Notes under the pieces: generated by a model
What the model was told of the DNA's origin: nothing
What the model saw: only the letters and a program-made list of their open reading frames with translations
The model's database searches: none
Assembly (NCBI GenBank): GCA_041674385.1
Contig: JBAYVU010000011.1
Coordinates: 15,263 to 79,262 of the forward strand
Direction: 5' to 3'
Length of the DNA: 64,000 nucleotides
Source of the DNA: JACRAR01 sp041674385
GTDB lineage: Bacteria; Pseudomonadota; Gammaproteobacteria; Burkholderiales; Rhodocyclaceae
Shown: positions 18,339 through 27,842 of the stretch, one piece after another
Layout: every line of letters starts with the position of its first letter
Position numbering within the stretch: position 1 is the stretch's first letter
Translations under genes and position numbers: made by a program

Positions 18339-20555
18339 ATGGTTTCCGCTATCCAAACAGCCGGTGCTGCCGACATGCTCGAACTGCTCGCCACAGGCTT
18401 GCCGTCCGAGGGCAGGGGGCGGATCGAGAACGCCTTGACGCTGATCACCGGCCTGTATGGCCAGAGTCTGCTTGGTACCGGCGAATCCACCCGCGAGCAT
18501 GCGATCGGTATGGCATTGATCGCGGCTTCGCTGAATCTCGATATCGATACGCGCCTGGCAGCACTGTTGTTCGCGGCGGCTGGACATCTCGGCGAGGGGG
18601 CGGCTTGGCGCGACAAACTCGGCGAGCAATTCGGCGAGACCGTGGCGCACCTGGTCGATGGGCTGGAACGGCTGAATGGCCTGCGTTTGTTGCTGCGGCC
18701 GCAAGCGGGTGTTTCGACCGGGGTGAAGGCGCAAACCGAAACATTGCGCAAGATGTTGCTGGCCATGGTCGAGGACATACGCGTGGTCTTGCTGCGCCTC
18801 GCCAGCCGCACCCAGACCCTGCGCTATTTCACGGATCATCCTGGCGCGCAACGCGAAGAGACCGCCCACGAGAGCCTGGAGATTTACGCACCGCTGGCCA
18901 ATCGGCTGGGGGTGTGGCAATTGAAGTGGGAACTGGAGGATTTGTCTTTCCGCTTCCTTGAACCGGACACATACAAACGCATAGCCCGCATGCTTGACGA
19001 GAAACGCGCCGAGCGCGAGCGCTTCATCGTTGCTGCGATCGCCCGTCTCAAGACCGAATTGACGGCGGCCGGCATCGATGCCGAAGTGTATGGTCGTCCC
19101 AAGCATATCTACAGCATCCGCAACAAGATGCACGGCAAGGATATCGACTTCGAGCAGGTATACGATGTGCGCGCCTTGCGCATCCTGGTGGACGAAGTCA
19201 AGGATTGCTACGGCGCACTCGGACTGGTGCATCATCTGTGGCAGCCGGTGCACGGCCAGTTCGACGATTACATCTCGCATCCCAAAGGCAATTATTACCG
19301 TTCGTTGCATACTGCCGTGATGGATGACGACGGACGTCCGTTCGAAGTGCAAATCCGCACTCACGAAATGCATCGCCATGCCGAGTTGGGGGTTGCCGCC
19401 CACTGGCGCTACAAGGAGGCGGGTACCCAGTCGAAATCCGCGAGCCGGGCCGATTCGGCCTATGACGACAAGATCGCCTGGCTACGCCAGCTGCTTTCCT
19501 GGCGCGACGAAATCACCGACAGTGCCGAATGGGTGCAACAGTACAAACGGGCTGCGCTGGACGACACCATCTATGTGTTGACGCCGCAGGGCCGGGTAAT
19601 CGATCTGGCGCGCGGCGCCACGCCCATCGACTTTGCCTATCGTCTGCATACCGATCTCGGTCATCGTTGCCGAGGTGCACGCGTCGATGGTCAGATGGTG
19701 CCGCTAAATACCCCGCTGGCCAATGGTCAGCGGGTCGAGGTCATCGCTGCCAAGCAGGGCGGGCCGTCGCGCGACTGGCTCAATCCGGCGCAGGGCTATC
19801 TGGCCACCAGCCGGGCGCGGCAGAAAGCCAAACAATGGTTCACCGCCCAGGAGGAGGCCGAGACCCTGGCGCAGGGGCGCAGCTTTGTCGTGCGCGAGTT
19901 GCAACGCGAAGGACAGACCCAGGCCAACATCGAGGAACTGGCGCAGAAACTGGGCTTCAAGAGCGGCGACGAAATGTATCTGGCGGGCGGGCGAGGCGAA
20001 CTGGGCCCGCGCCAGATCCAGGTGGCGTTGCGTGGTGAAGCGGCGCCATCACAGCCCGAGCCCGAGATACATACCAAACGCAGCAAGGCTGTGGACAGCG
20101 GCAGCGACATTCTGGTCTTGGGCGTCGGTAAGATCCTGACCCAGTTGGGCCGTTGCTGCAAACCGGTGCCGCCGGACGCCATCTCTGGTTTCGTCACACG
20201 CGGCAAGGGTGTTTCGATCCATCGCATTGAATGCAAGCATTTCAAGAGCATGGCGGCGCGCGCGCCCGAGCGGGTGATCGGTGCGGCGTGGGGCAATCCC
20301 GGCGAAGCGGATCAGCAGACGGGGCTGTATCCCGTGGATATGAGCGTCGAAGCACATGACCGGCAAGGCTTGCTGCGCGATATCTCGGAAGTCCTGTCGC
20401 GCGAGAAAATCAATGTCACCGCAGTCAAGACCTTGTCGAAGGAGGGGGCGGCACGCATGTCGTTCACCGTCGAGTTGCACGGTCTTTCGCAGTTGCGGCG
20501 CATGCTGACTTTGGTGCGCGAAGTGCCCGGCGTGGTAAGCGCCTGGCGCGGCTAG
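18339..20555 (+). CDS. relA: (p)ppGpp synthetase RelA
   Basis: RelA makes (p)ppGpp on ribosomes with uncharged tRNA. From the ATG at 18339 the protein is 738 aa and begins MVSAIQTAG, like the enteric MVAVRSAH start; the frame is open to 18228 but without family similarity. The N-terminal hydrolase domain lacks the His-Asp pair, as in true RelA. The synthetase domain shows VYGRPKHIYSIRNKMHGK, YDVRALRILV, and EVQIRTHEMHRHAELGVAAH. TGS domain (VLTPQGRVIDLARGATPIDF), a Cys-rich zinc finger part (LGRCCKPVPPD) and a C-terminal ACT domain follow. It is monocistronic. Confidence 0.96.
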   Translation: MVSAIQTAGAADMLELLATGLPSEGRGRIENALTLITGLYGQSLLGTGESTREHAIGMALIAASLNLDIDTRLAALLFAAAGHLGEGAAWRDKLGEQFGETVAHLVDGLERLNGLRLLLRPQAGVSTGVKAQTETLRKMLLAMVEDIRVVLLRLASRTQTLRYFTDHPGAQREETAHESLEIYAPLANRLGVWQLKWELEDLSFRFLEPDTYKRIARMLDEKRAERERFIVAAIARLKTELTAAGIDAEVYGRPKHIYSIRNKMHGKDIDFEQVYDVRALRILVDEVKDCYGALGLVHHLWQPVHGQFDDYISHPKGNYYRSLHTAVMDDDGRPFEVQIRTHEMHRHAELGVAAHWRYKEAGTQSKSASRADSAYDDKIAWLRQLLSWRDEITDSAEWVQQYKRAALDDTIYVLTPQGRVIDLARGATPIDFAYRLHTDLGHRCRGARVDGQMVPLNTPLANGQRVEVIAAKQGGPSRDWLNPAQGYLATSRARQKAKQWFTAQEEAETLAQGRSFVVRELQREGQTQANIEELAQKLGFKSGDEMYLAGGRGELGPRQIQVALRGEAAPSQPEPEIHTKRSKAVDSGSDILVLGVGKILTQLGRCCKPVPPDAISGFVTRGKGVSIHRIECKHFKSMAARAPERVIGAAWGNPGEADQQTGLYPVDMSVEAHDRQGLLRDISEVLSREKINVTAVKTLSKEGAARMSFTVELHGLSQLRRMLTLVREVPGVVSAWRG

Positions 20556-20621
20556 AAAATCGGGCTTGACCGCAGCCAGCCGCGCTTTGCCTCCGATTTC
20601 GAGTGAATCGAAAAGAATGAA

Positions 20622-21329
20622 TTATTGCTGGAGCGTCGCTTCTTCGATCAGCACCTTGTAGGCATAACCCATGCCGAAATCCTTATCGGTTCGCACGATT
20701 CCCTTCGCCGTAACGATATCCCCGTTTTTTGCCTGATTCTTGGTTGTCACGAGAATATCGTTGCTATTGTTCGCGGCGGATCCCGAGCCATCGCGCAAAT
20801 GAATCCAGTTCTTCCCCATGATCCCCTCGTTGTACTTCACGATCTTGCCGCGAACCAGAACAGGCTTGTCCTTTAGTTCGGCGCTCTTGGTCGTGACTTC
20901 AGCCACCGTCCGCGCATTGGGACCGACGGCCTTGGGAACGCGAATATCCTCGGCCTCCATGGCCTTGACGGCGGCGGGCTGCGCAGTGGTCATGCCATTC
21001 CCTTTAGCCGGCATCCCTCCCGCACCGGCCAGGGTGCCGAAAAGAATCGTCGGGAAAGTCTTCTTCAGCGACTTGCTTTCGAAGTTGTTCATGACGGAAA
21101 CGTTTTCGATCGCAATTTTGTCTCCTTTCCGGAGAGCCGTCTTGGGAACTGCGGCCCATGTCTCGCCATTGTTGGTCTTGAGCCGGACGTAGGTGTACAA
21201 GTCGACATCCGCGACCTCTAGAACGTCCCCCTTGACGGTAGTGGCGGCGGGCTTGGCAGGGGCGAGGTTTTCGCCTGCCCAAATTAGGGTGGTCGTAACA
21301 ATCATGCAAATCGCCAACAGAAGTTTCAT
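20622..21329 (-). CDS. exported tandem OB-fold protein (NrfJ-like)
   Basis: A 235-residue secreted protein with an N-terminal signal peptide (about 1-19). Residues 35-105 contain GDVLEVADVDLYTYVRLKT followed by WAAVPKTALRKGDKI and NFESKSLKKTFPTILFGT, the pattern of small periplasmic OB-fold/GW-type domains found near cytochrome c nitrite reductases. A second OB-fold-like part (150-232) shows VLVRGKIVKYNEGIMGKNW, IHLRDGSGS and KGIVRTDKDFGMGYAYKVL, as in nucleic-acid-binding OB proteins. No enzyme function can be assigned. Neighbours relA and ppk1 give no further hint. Confidence 0.6.
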   Translation of the reverse strand: MKLLLAICMIVTTTLIWAGENLAPAKPAATTVKGDVLEVADVDLYTYVRLKTNNGETWAAVPKTALRKGDKIAIENVSVMNNFESKSLKKTFPTILFGTLAGAGGMPAKGNGMTTAQPAAVKAMEAEDIRVPKAVGPNARTVAEVTTKSAELKDKPVLVRGKIVKYNEGIMGKNWIHLRDGSGSAANNSNDILVTTKNQAKNGDIVTAKGIVRTDKDFGMGYAYKVLIEEATLQQ

Positions 21330-21511
21330 GGGGGGACTCCTTTTGAAAGCTTGGAGAATAACAGAAGCCGCCAGCGGCGGCGACTTCTAACACTTCTTGC
21401 GCTCGATTGCTTGTGATTGCTCCGGATCGAGCCAAGAGGTTCGGTATCGCTGATGATTCATTGCTGCGTTCTGGAGGCATTGCCCAGCGAAATGTCCAGA
21501 TACCTCTGCTC

Positions 21512-23596
21512 TTAAACGCTCGCTCCGAGTTCGGCGAGCAGCGCTTCCTGGGCGCAACTGCGGTTGCGGCGCGAGTTGTGGATGGCAAAATCGCCATCCT
21601 TGTCCATGTCCCAGTCTTGGCTGTTGTCTGTCAGGTAGGGACGCAGGCCCTCCTTGATGACGCGCCGTTTGAGCTTCGGGTCGAGCACCGGGAAACAGGA
21701 CTCGATGCGGCGGAAGAAATTGCGTTCCATCCAGTCGGCGCTGGCGAGGTAAATCTTCTCTTCGCCGTCGGCGTAAAAATAAAATATACGCGAGTGCTCG
21801 AGAAAACGGCCGATCACCGAGCGCACCCGGATGTGGTCGGAGAGTCCTTCGACGCCAGGACGCAGGATACAACTGCCGCGCACGATCAGGTCGATCTCGA
21901 CGCCGGCTTGCGAAGCCTGGTAGAGCGCCTCGATGATTTCCGGTTCGACCAGCGAATTCATCTTGGCGATGATCTGTCCCTTGCGGCCTGCGCGCGCCGC
22001 TTCGGTCTCGGCGTGAACCGCCGCGAGTGTATTGGCATGCAGCGTGAAGGGAGCCTGCCACAGGTGGGTCAGGGTGTGAGCCTTGCCCAGGCCGGTGAGC
22101 TGTTTGAAGATCTCATTGACGTCGGCGTTGATCTCATCGTGACAGGTCATCAGGCCGAAGTCGGTGTAAAGCCGCGTGGTGCGCGGATGGTAGTTGCCCG
22201 TGCCGAGATGGCAGTAGCGGCGGTAGCCGCCGGTTTTTCCGCTGTCTTCGCGGCGCAGTACTTGGAGCATCTTGGCGTGCGTCTTGTAGCCGAACACGCC
22301 ATACACCACATGCACCCCGACTTCCTCCAGACGTGCGGCGATGTTGAGGTTGGCCTCTTCGTCGAAACGCGCCATGAGTTCCACCACCACCGTGACTTCC
22401 TTGCCCTGCTGGGCGGCGCGCAGCAGGTGTTCCAGCAGCACCGACTCTGCGCCGGTGCGATACACGGTCATCCTGATCGCCACCACCTGCGGGTCGTCGG
22501 CGGCCTGCTGGAGGAAGTGGATGACGGGCGTGAACGACTGGAACGGGTGATGCAGCAGGATGTCCTGCTTCCTGATGCTGGCGAAGACGTCGGAACGCTT
22601 GGTCAGGGATTTCGGCATGCCTGGCTGGAAAGGCGCATATTTCAGGTCGGGGCGGTCGACGCTGTCCGGCACCGACATCAGCCGCACTACATTGACGATA
22701 CCCGGCACGCGGAAAATGTCGGCGCGGCCGAGGCCGAACTGTTGCAGCAGGAAATCCGCCATGACTTGTGAGCAGTTGTCCGCCACTTCCAGGCGCACCG
22801 CGTCGCCGAAGTGGCGTTGCGGCAGTTCGCCTTGCAAGGCGGTGCGCAGGTTCTTGACTTCTTCATCGTCGACGAACAGGTCGGAATTGCGCGTGACGCG
22901 AAACTGGTAACAGCCCACCACATCCATGCCGGCAAACAGTTCGCCGACATGCTGGTGCAATACGGAAGAAAGGAACACAAAACCGTAGTCGATCCCGGTC
23001 AGCTCTTTCGGCAACTGGATCACCCGGGGCAGGGCGCGTGGCGCCTGGACGATGGCGGCATTCGAATTGCGCCCGAAGGCGTCGGTGCCATCCAGTTCAA
23101 TGGCAAAGTTGAGGCTCTTGTTGAGCACGCGCGGGAACGGATGGGCTGGATCGAGGCCGATCGGCGTCAGGATAGGCATCACTTCGCGCATGAAGTAGTC
23201 GCGTATCCACTCGCTCTGGGCCTCGTTCCACAGGCTGCGGCGCAGGAAGGCGATGCCCTCGGCAGCCAGCGCCGGCAGGATCACGTCGTTGAGCAGCGCA
23301 TATTGCTCGGCAATCAGCGTGTGCGCCTGCAGGCCGACCCGGCGGAACACTTCCTGCGGTGGCAGGCTGTCGGTACCGGGCGTATGGCTGCCCAGCTTGA
23401 TCTGTTCCTTGAGGCCGGCGACGCGGATCTCGAAGAACTCGTCGAGGTTGGACGAGACGATGCACAGAAAACGCAGGCGCTCCAGCAACGGCACCCGGTC
23501 GTCGGCGGCTTGCGCCAGCACGCGGCGGTTGAACGCCAGCAGCGACAGTTCGCGGTTGAGGAAATGGTCGGCAGGATAGCGGCGCGAGGTCGGCAT
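21512..23596 (-). CDS. ppk1: polyphosphate kinase 1
   Basis: PPK1 reversibly makes polyphosphate from ATP. The protein is 694 aa from the ATG at 23596, where HFLNRELSLLAFNRRVL is the expected start; the upstream in-frame codon at 23677 is rejected as it lacks family similarity. Conserved parts include VSSNLDEFFEIRVAGL, FYPCHPFPSF-like LDPAHPFPRVLNKSLNF, HHPFQSF, RMTVYRTG, and the phosphohistidine site in FGYKTHAKM. It is divergent from ppx, 119 bases away, so the making and breaking of polyphosphate share one control region. Confidence 0.96.
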   Translation of the reverse strand: MPTSRRYPADHFLNRELSLLAFNRRVLAQAADDRVPLLERLRFLCIVSSNLDEFFEIRVAGLKEQIKLGSHTPGTDSLPPQEVFRRVGLQAHTLIAEQYALLNDVILPALAAEGIAFLRRSLWNEAQSEWIRDYFMREVMPILTPIGLDPAHPFPRVLNKSLNFAIELDGTDAFGRNSNAAIVQAPRALPRVIQLPKELTGIDYGFVFLSSVLHQHVGELFAGMDVVGCYQFRVTRNSDLFVDDEEVKNLRTALQGELPQRHFGDAVRLEVADNCSQVMADFLLQQFGLGRADIFRVPGIVNVVRLMSVPDSVDRPDLKYAPFQPGMPKSLTKRSDVFASIRKQDILLHHPFQSFTPVIHFLQQAADDPQVVAIRMTVYRTGAESVLLEHLLRAAQQGKEVTVVVELMARFDEEANLNIAARLEEVGVHVVYGVFGYKTHAKMLQVLRREDSGKTGGYRRYCHLGTGNYHPRTTRLYTDFGLMTCHDEINADVNEIFKQLTGLGKAHTLTHLWQAPFTLHANTLAAVHAETEAARAGRKGQIIAKMNSLVEPEIIEALYQASQAGVEIDLIVRGSCILRPGVEGLSDHIRVRSVIGRFLEHSRIFYFYADGEEKIYLASADWMERNFFRRIESCFPVLDPKLKRRVIKEGLRPYLTDNSQDWDMDKDGDFAIHNSRRNRSCAQEALLAELGASV

Positions 23597-23715
23597 AAGG
23601 TTGAAAGCTACGGTTCGGAATAAGGTGATCGCATTATATGTCTGTCTCGTGGGCTTGATTCTGCAAACTGCCTGCAAGGAGGCGGAGTAGAATGATAACT
23701 TGATCAGGAGGTTCC

Positions 23716-25221
23716 TTGAGTTACGAACTGATTGCCGCGGTGGATCTCGGCTCCAACAGTTTTCGCTTGCAGGTGGGGCGGATTGTCGGGAGCCAGATTT
23801 ATCCGCTCGATTCGCTCAAGGAATCGGTGCGCCTGGCGGCTGGACTGACGGCGCAAAGAACCCTCGATGGCGCTTCGCAAATGCGCGCCCTGGATGCGCT
23901 GGGGCGTTTTGGCGAGCGTCTGCGCGGCTTTCTACCGGGTGCGGTGCGCGCCGTGGCGACCAATACCCTGCGTGTGGCGAAGAACGCGCCCCAGTTTTTG
24001 ACTCAGGCGGAGGCTGCGCTCGGTTTTCCGATCGAGGTCATCGCCGGACGCGAGGAAGCGCGCCTGATTTATCTTGGCGTAGCGCACACCCTGGCGAATC
24101 CGGGCACTCAGCAACTGGTGGTGGATATCGGCGGCGGTTCGACGGAACTGATCATCGGGCGTAACTTTGTTCCGCTGCAACTGGAATCGCTCTACATGGG
24201 TTGTGTCAGCCACAGCCTCAAGTATTTTCCGCAAGGCCTTGTTGCCAAGCAGTCCCTCAAGGAAGCCGAATTGGCGGCACGCAAGGAATTGCAGACGATC
24301 GTCGCCGCTTACCGCGAAACCGCTTGGGAGGAGGCGGTGGGCTCATCGGGCACTGCCAAAGCCATCGTCGATCTGCTGGAACTCAATGGCCTGAACGACA
24401 ATGCTGCGCCGGGCATCACCCTGGACGGCATTGAACGCCTGAAGGCCCTGTTGCTGCGGGCCGGTGGCGTCAGTCGCCTGCGCCTGGAGGGTTTGCGTCC
24501 GGAGCGCATACCGGTGTTGCCCGGCGGCCTGAGTATTTTGTCGGCGGTATTCAAGGAGTTTAAGTTGGAGCGCATGACCTTCTCCGAAGGGGCCTTGCGT
24601 CTGGGCGTGCTGTATGACCTGCTCGGTCGTTATCATCACGACGATCAACGCGAGGCCACCGTCAGCCAGTTCATGCAGCGCTATGCGGTGGACCAGCGTC
24701 AGGCGGCACGCGTCAGCCAGACTGCGCTTGCGCTGTTGCAGCAGCTGTGCCCGGAAAGCGCCGCGCAGGATCAGACGGATGCGCAGTTCCTGCTCTGGGC
24801 GGCGCGTCTGCACGAGATCGGGATTTCGGTGGCGCATTCCAGCTACCACAAGCACAGCGCCTATATTCTCGCCAATGCCGACATGCCGGGCTTTTCCAAG
24901 CGAGATCAGGGACGGCTGTCGCGCATTGTGCTTGCGCATCGCGGCAAACTGGAACGCATCCAGGCCATTACCTCCGGGCCGCGCGACTGGCTGGCGATTT
25001 TCTGCATGCGCCTGGCGGCATTGCTGCATCGTGCCAGGGACGATGCGCTCTTGCCCAGGATCGCGGTGGCCGCTACCGAGCGCGGTTTTCGTTTGACTGT
25101 CGATGACGCCTGGTTGTCCATGTCGCCTTTGACCGCTGCTGCGCTTGAGGAAGAGTCGAAGCAGTGGGCGGGTCTGGGCATGGAGTTGCGCCTCCGGCGC
25201 GAGAAATCCGAAGTCACCTGA
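23716..25221 (+). CDS. ppx: exopolyphosphatase (Ppx/GppA family)
   Basis: Ppx removes terminal phosphate from polyphosphate; GppA-like members also cleave pppGpp. The 501-residue protein has the actin-like ATPase fold: AVDLGSNSFRLQVGRI near the start and VVDIGGGSTELIIG (about 136-149), then the C-terminal HD-type helical domain with AARLHEIGISVAHSSYHKHS. The start is a TTG at 23716, four bases after a perfect AGGAGG (23706-23711); no ATG fits. The relA product pppGpp may also be a substrate. It is 25 bases from an acyl-CoA synthetase gene. Confidence 0.93.
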   Translation: MSYELIAAVDLGSNSFRLQVGRIVGSQIYPLDSLKESVRLAAGLTAQRTLDGASQMRALDALGRFGERLRGFLPGAVRAVATNTLRVAKNAPQFLTQAEAALGFPIEVIAGREEARLIYLGVAHTLANPGTQQLVVDIGGGSTELIIGRNFVPLQLESLYMGCVSHSLKYFPQGLVAKQSLKEAELAARKELQTIVAAYRETAWEEAVGSSGTAKAIVDLLELNGLNDNAAPGITLDGIERLKALLLRAGGVSRLRLEGLRPERIPVLPGGLSILSAVFKEFKLERMTFSEGALRLGVLYDLLGRYHHDDQREATVSQFMQRYAVDQRQAARVSQTALALLQQLCPESAAQDQTDAQFLLWAARLHEIGISVAHSSYHKHSAYILANADMPGFSKRDQGRLSRIVLAHRGKLERIQAITSGPRDWLAIFCMRLAALLHRARDDALLPRIAVAATERGFRLTVDDAWLSMSPLTAAALEEESKQWAGLGMELRLRREKSEVT

Positions 25222-25246
25222 TGGCGTTTTACTGTTGGAGAGCATC

Positions 25247-26884
25247 ATGACAAATCCTTATGCTGGCGGTCTCGACAAAAAACCCGCGAATTATGTTCCG
25301 CTGACGCCGCTCACTTTCATCGAGCGTTCCGCCTACGTATATCCCAAACGCATCGCAGTGATTCATGGCCGGCGCCGCTACACCTGGGCCGAGGCTTACG
25401 CACGCAGTCGCCGGCTGGCGTCGGCGCTGTCGCGAAATGGCATCGGCCTGGGGGATACGGTCGCGGTGATGCTCAACAACACGCCGGAAATGCTCGACTG
25501 CCATTTCGGCGTGCCGATGGCCGGGGCCGTGCTGAACACCATGAATACCCGGCTCGATGCCGAAAGCATTGCCTTCATGCTGAATCACGGCGAGGCGAAA
25601 CTGCTGATTGCCGATCGCGAATACTCGCCGATGGTGAAGAGGGCGCTGGCGCTGCTGGGGCGCGAGATCATCTTGATCGATGTCGACGATACCGAATATA
25701 CCGGCCCCGGCGAACGCCTCGGCAAGATCGAGTATGAAGCGTTTCTCGCCGGCGGCGATTCGAACTACGCCTGGCAGAATCCTGCCGACGAATGGAATGC
25801 GATTTCGCTCAACTATACTTCCGGCACCACAGGCAATCCCAAGGGCGTGGTGTATCACCACCGCGGCGCCTATCTCAACGCGGTGTCCAACATCGTTTCC
25901 TGGGGGATGCCGCCGCAGGCGGTGTATTTGTGGACGCTGCCGATGTTCCATTGCAATGGCTGGTGTTTCCCGTGGACCATGGCCGCCAACTCGGGCACCA
26001 ATGTCTGTCTGCGTCGCGTCGATCCCAAGCTGGTGCTCGATGCGATCCGCGAGCACCAGGTCACTCATTACTGCGGTGCGCCGATCGTGCATTCGATGCT
26101 GGTCAATGCGCCGGCGGAATGGCGTGCCGGCATCAATCACCAGGTGAGCGCGCTGGTTGCCGCCGCTCCGCCGCCGGCAGCGGTGATCGAGGGCATGGAG
26201 AACATCGGCTTCAATATCACCCATGTCTATGGACTCACCGAATCCTATGGCCCGGCGGCGGTCTGCGCCAAACATGTCGAATGGGACCAACTCAGCATCG
26301 ATCAGCGCACCGAGCGCAACGGTCGCCAGGGCGTGCGTTATCACATGCAGGAAGGCATTACCGTGATGGACCCGCAAACTATGCAGCCGGTTCCCTGGGA
26401 TGGCGAAACCATGGGCGAAATCATGTTCCGCGGCAACCTGGTCATGAAGGGCTATCTGAAAAATCCGCAGGCGACCGAAGAATCCTTCGCCGGCGGCTGG
26501 TATCACACCGGCGACCTGGCCGTGATGCAGCCCGACGGCTATGTCAAGATCAAGGACCGTTCCAAGGACGTGATCATCTCGGGTGGCGAGAACATTTCTT
26601 CGGTGGAGATCGAGGATGCCCTCTATCGTCATCCGGCCGTGATGGCGGTGGCCGTGGTGGCGATCCCCGACCCGAAATGGGGCGAGGTGCCCTGTGCCTA
26701 TATCGAAACCAAGGAAGGCGCCAGTCTCAGCGTCGAGGAACTCACCGCATTCTGCCGGGATCGCATGGCGCATTTCAAAGTGCCGAAAAAATTCATCTTC
26801 GAGGCTTTGCCGAAGACGTCGACCGGGAAGATCCAGAAGTTCATCCTGCGTCAGCGGGCGAAGTCCGTCGCTGCGATCGAGTAG
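25247..26884 (+). CDS. acyl-CoA synthetase (AMP-forming, DmdB/long-chain-like)
   Basis: A 545-residue ANL-superfamily ligase that activates an organic acid with ATP and CoA. Motifs: LNYTSGTTGNPKGVVYHH (A3 loop), VYGLTESYGP (A5), HTGDLAVMQPDGYVKIKDRSKD (hinge), GGENISSVEIEDAL and the catalytic Lys in KTSTGKIQKF. Sequence type resembles medium/long-chain or methylmercaptopropionate-type ligases; the acid is not certain. The start ATG at 25247 has a GGAG site (25237-25240). It lies 3 bases before the enoyl-CoA hydratase, and the pair leads to etf and acyl-CoA dehydrogenase genes. Confidence 0.9.
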   Translation: MTNPYAGGLDKKPANYVPLTPLTFIERSAYVYPKRIAVIHGRRRYTWAEAYARSRRLASALSRNGIGLGDTVAVMLNNTPEMLDCHFGVPMAGAVLNTMNTRLDAESIAFMLNHGEAKLLIADREYSPMVKRALALLGREIILIDVDDTEYTGPGERLGKIEYEAFLAGGDSNYAWQNPADEWNAISLNYTSGTTGNPKGVVYHHRGAYLNAVSNIVSWGMPPQAVYLWTLPMFHCNGWCFPWTMAANSGTNVCLRRVDPKLVLDAIREHQVTHYCGAPIVHSMLVNAPAEWRAGINHQVSALVAAAPPPAAVIEGMENIGFNITHVYGLTESYGPAAVCAKHVEWDQLSIDQRTERNGRQGVRYHMQEGITVMDPQTMQPVPWDGETMGEIMFRGNLVMKGYLKNPQATEESFAGGWYHTGDLAVMQPDGYVKIKDRSKDVIISGGENISSVEIEDALYRHPAVMAVAVVAIPDPKWGEVPCAYIETKEGASLSVEELTAFCRDRMAHFKVPKKFIFEALPKTSTGKIQKFILRQRAKSVAAIE

Positions 26885-26887
26885 AAC

Positions 26888-27709
26888 ATGTCCTCGAAAA
26901 ATCCCCTGTCGCCATCCGCAGAGAGCCCAGCGTCCCAGCCGATTCTGCTGCGTCATGACGAGGCTGGCGTGACGACGCTGACCTTGAACCGCCCTGGCCA
27001 GTTCAATTCGCTTTCGGAGGAACTGCTGGCCGAGTTGCAGGCAGCACTCGACGCGCTTGCCGGAGACAGCCAGGTGCGCGTCGTGGTCATCGCCGGTGCC
27101 GGCAAGGCGTTTTGCGCCGGCCATGATCTGAAACAGATGCGCGCCAACCACAGCAAGGCATACATGCAGAAATTGTTTCGCCAGTGCGGCCGGGTGATGC
27201 AGCGCATTTGCGAAATTCCGCAACCGGTGATCGCCCGTGTGCATGGCATTGCCACCGCGGCGGGCTGCCAACTGGTGGCGGCTTGCGATTTGGCCGTGGC
27301 GGCGGAGGTGGCCAAGTTTGCCGTCTCGGGGATCAACGTCGGGCTGTTCTGTTCCACCCCCGCCGTGGCGTTGGCGCGCAACATGGGGCGCAAGCCGGCC
27401 ATGGAAATGTTGCTCACCGGCGACTTTATCGATGCCGCCGAGGCCATGCGACGCGGCTTGGTGAACCGTACTGTGCCTTTGGATCAGCTCGACGCCGAGG
27501 TCAAGAAATTATCCGATTCGATCTGCGCCAAGTCTTCCGTGGCTGTGGCGATGGGCAAGCAGATGTTCTACCAACAGCTGGAAATGGGCCTGGCCGGCGC
27601 CTACCAGCTGGCTTCGGAAACCATGGCTTGCAACATGATGGCAGCCGATGCCGGCGAAGGCATCGACGCTTTCATGCAGAAGCGCAAGCCGAATTGGAAA
27701 GGCCGCTGA
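26888..27709 (+). CDS. enoyl-CoA hydratase/isomerase family protein
   Basis: A crotonase-fold enzyme of 273 aa. The oxyanion holes are seen in GAGKAFCAGHDLKQM (about 74-88) and VHGIATAAGCQLVAACDLAVA (about 118-138). GINVGLFCSTPAVALARNMG matches the ECHDC3-like subgroup, where the usual catalytic glutamates are partly replaced, so hydratase activity is likely but not certain. The start follows the ligase stop by 3 bases, so the two genes are co-transcribed. The first 20 residues are a Ser/Pro-rich extension. Confidence 0.88.
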   Translation: MSSKNPLSPSAESPASQPILLRHDEAGVTTLTLNRPGQFNSLSEELLAELQAALDALAGDSQVRVVVIAGAGKAFCAGHDLKQMRANHSKAYMQKLFRQCGRVMQRICEIPQPVIARVHGIATAAGCQLVAACDLAVAAEVAKFAVSGINVGLFCSTPAVALARNMGRKPAMEMLLTGDFIDAAEAMRRGLVNRTVPLDQLDAEVKKLSDSICAKSSVAVAMGKQMFYQQLEMGLAGAYQLASETMACNMMAADAGEGIDAFMQKRKPNWKGR

Positions 27710-27745
27710 ACAACAACGGACAAGTTTGATTTATCGCAAAATCCC

Positions 27746-27761
27746 TTGCCAGACGTGGCAA
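27746..27761. promoter_or_regulatory. possible operator upstream of etfBA
   Basis: TTGCCA-gacg-TGGCAA is a perfect 6-bp inverted repeat with a 4-base spacer. It lies 82 bases upstream of etfB, where a regulator might bind. A CATAAT -10-like box is seen at 27802-27807 but without a clear -35. Confidence 0.3.
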
Positions 27762-27842
27762 ATACTCGCTTTCGGATGAACACGGCGAGGGCAAATGGGA
27801 GCATAATTCAGGATTGTTTTCTCACCTGAAAGGAACCCTGTC

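Noticed and set aside
18339..18700. loss of the His-Asp pair in RelA as a sign of decay
   Set aside because: True RelA proteins normally have an inactive hydrolase domain; the synthetase motifs are intact.
21407..22771. 454-residue plus-strand frame opposite ppk1
   Set aside because: It is the complement of a clear PPK1 gene and has no motif of its own.
25229..27271. 680-residue minus-strand frame opposite the ligase and hydratase
   Set aside because: It crosses two certain genes and their junction; His/Arg-rich composition is typical of an antisense shadow.
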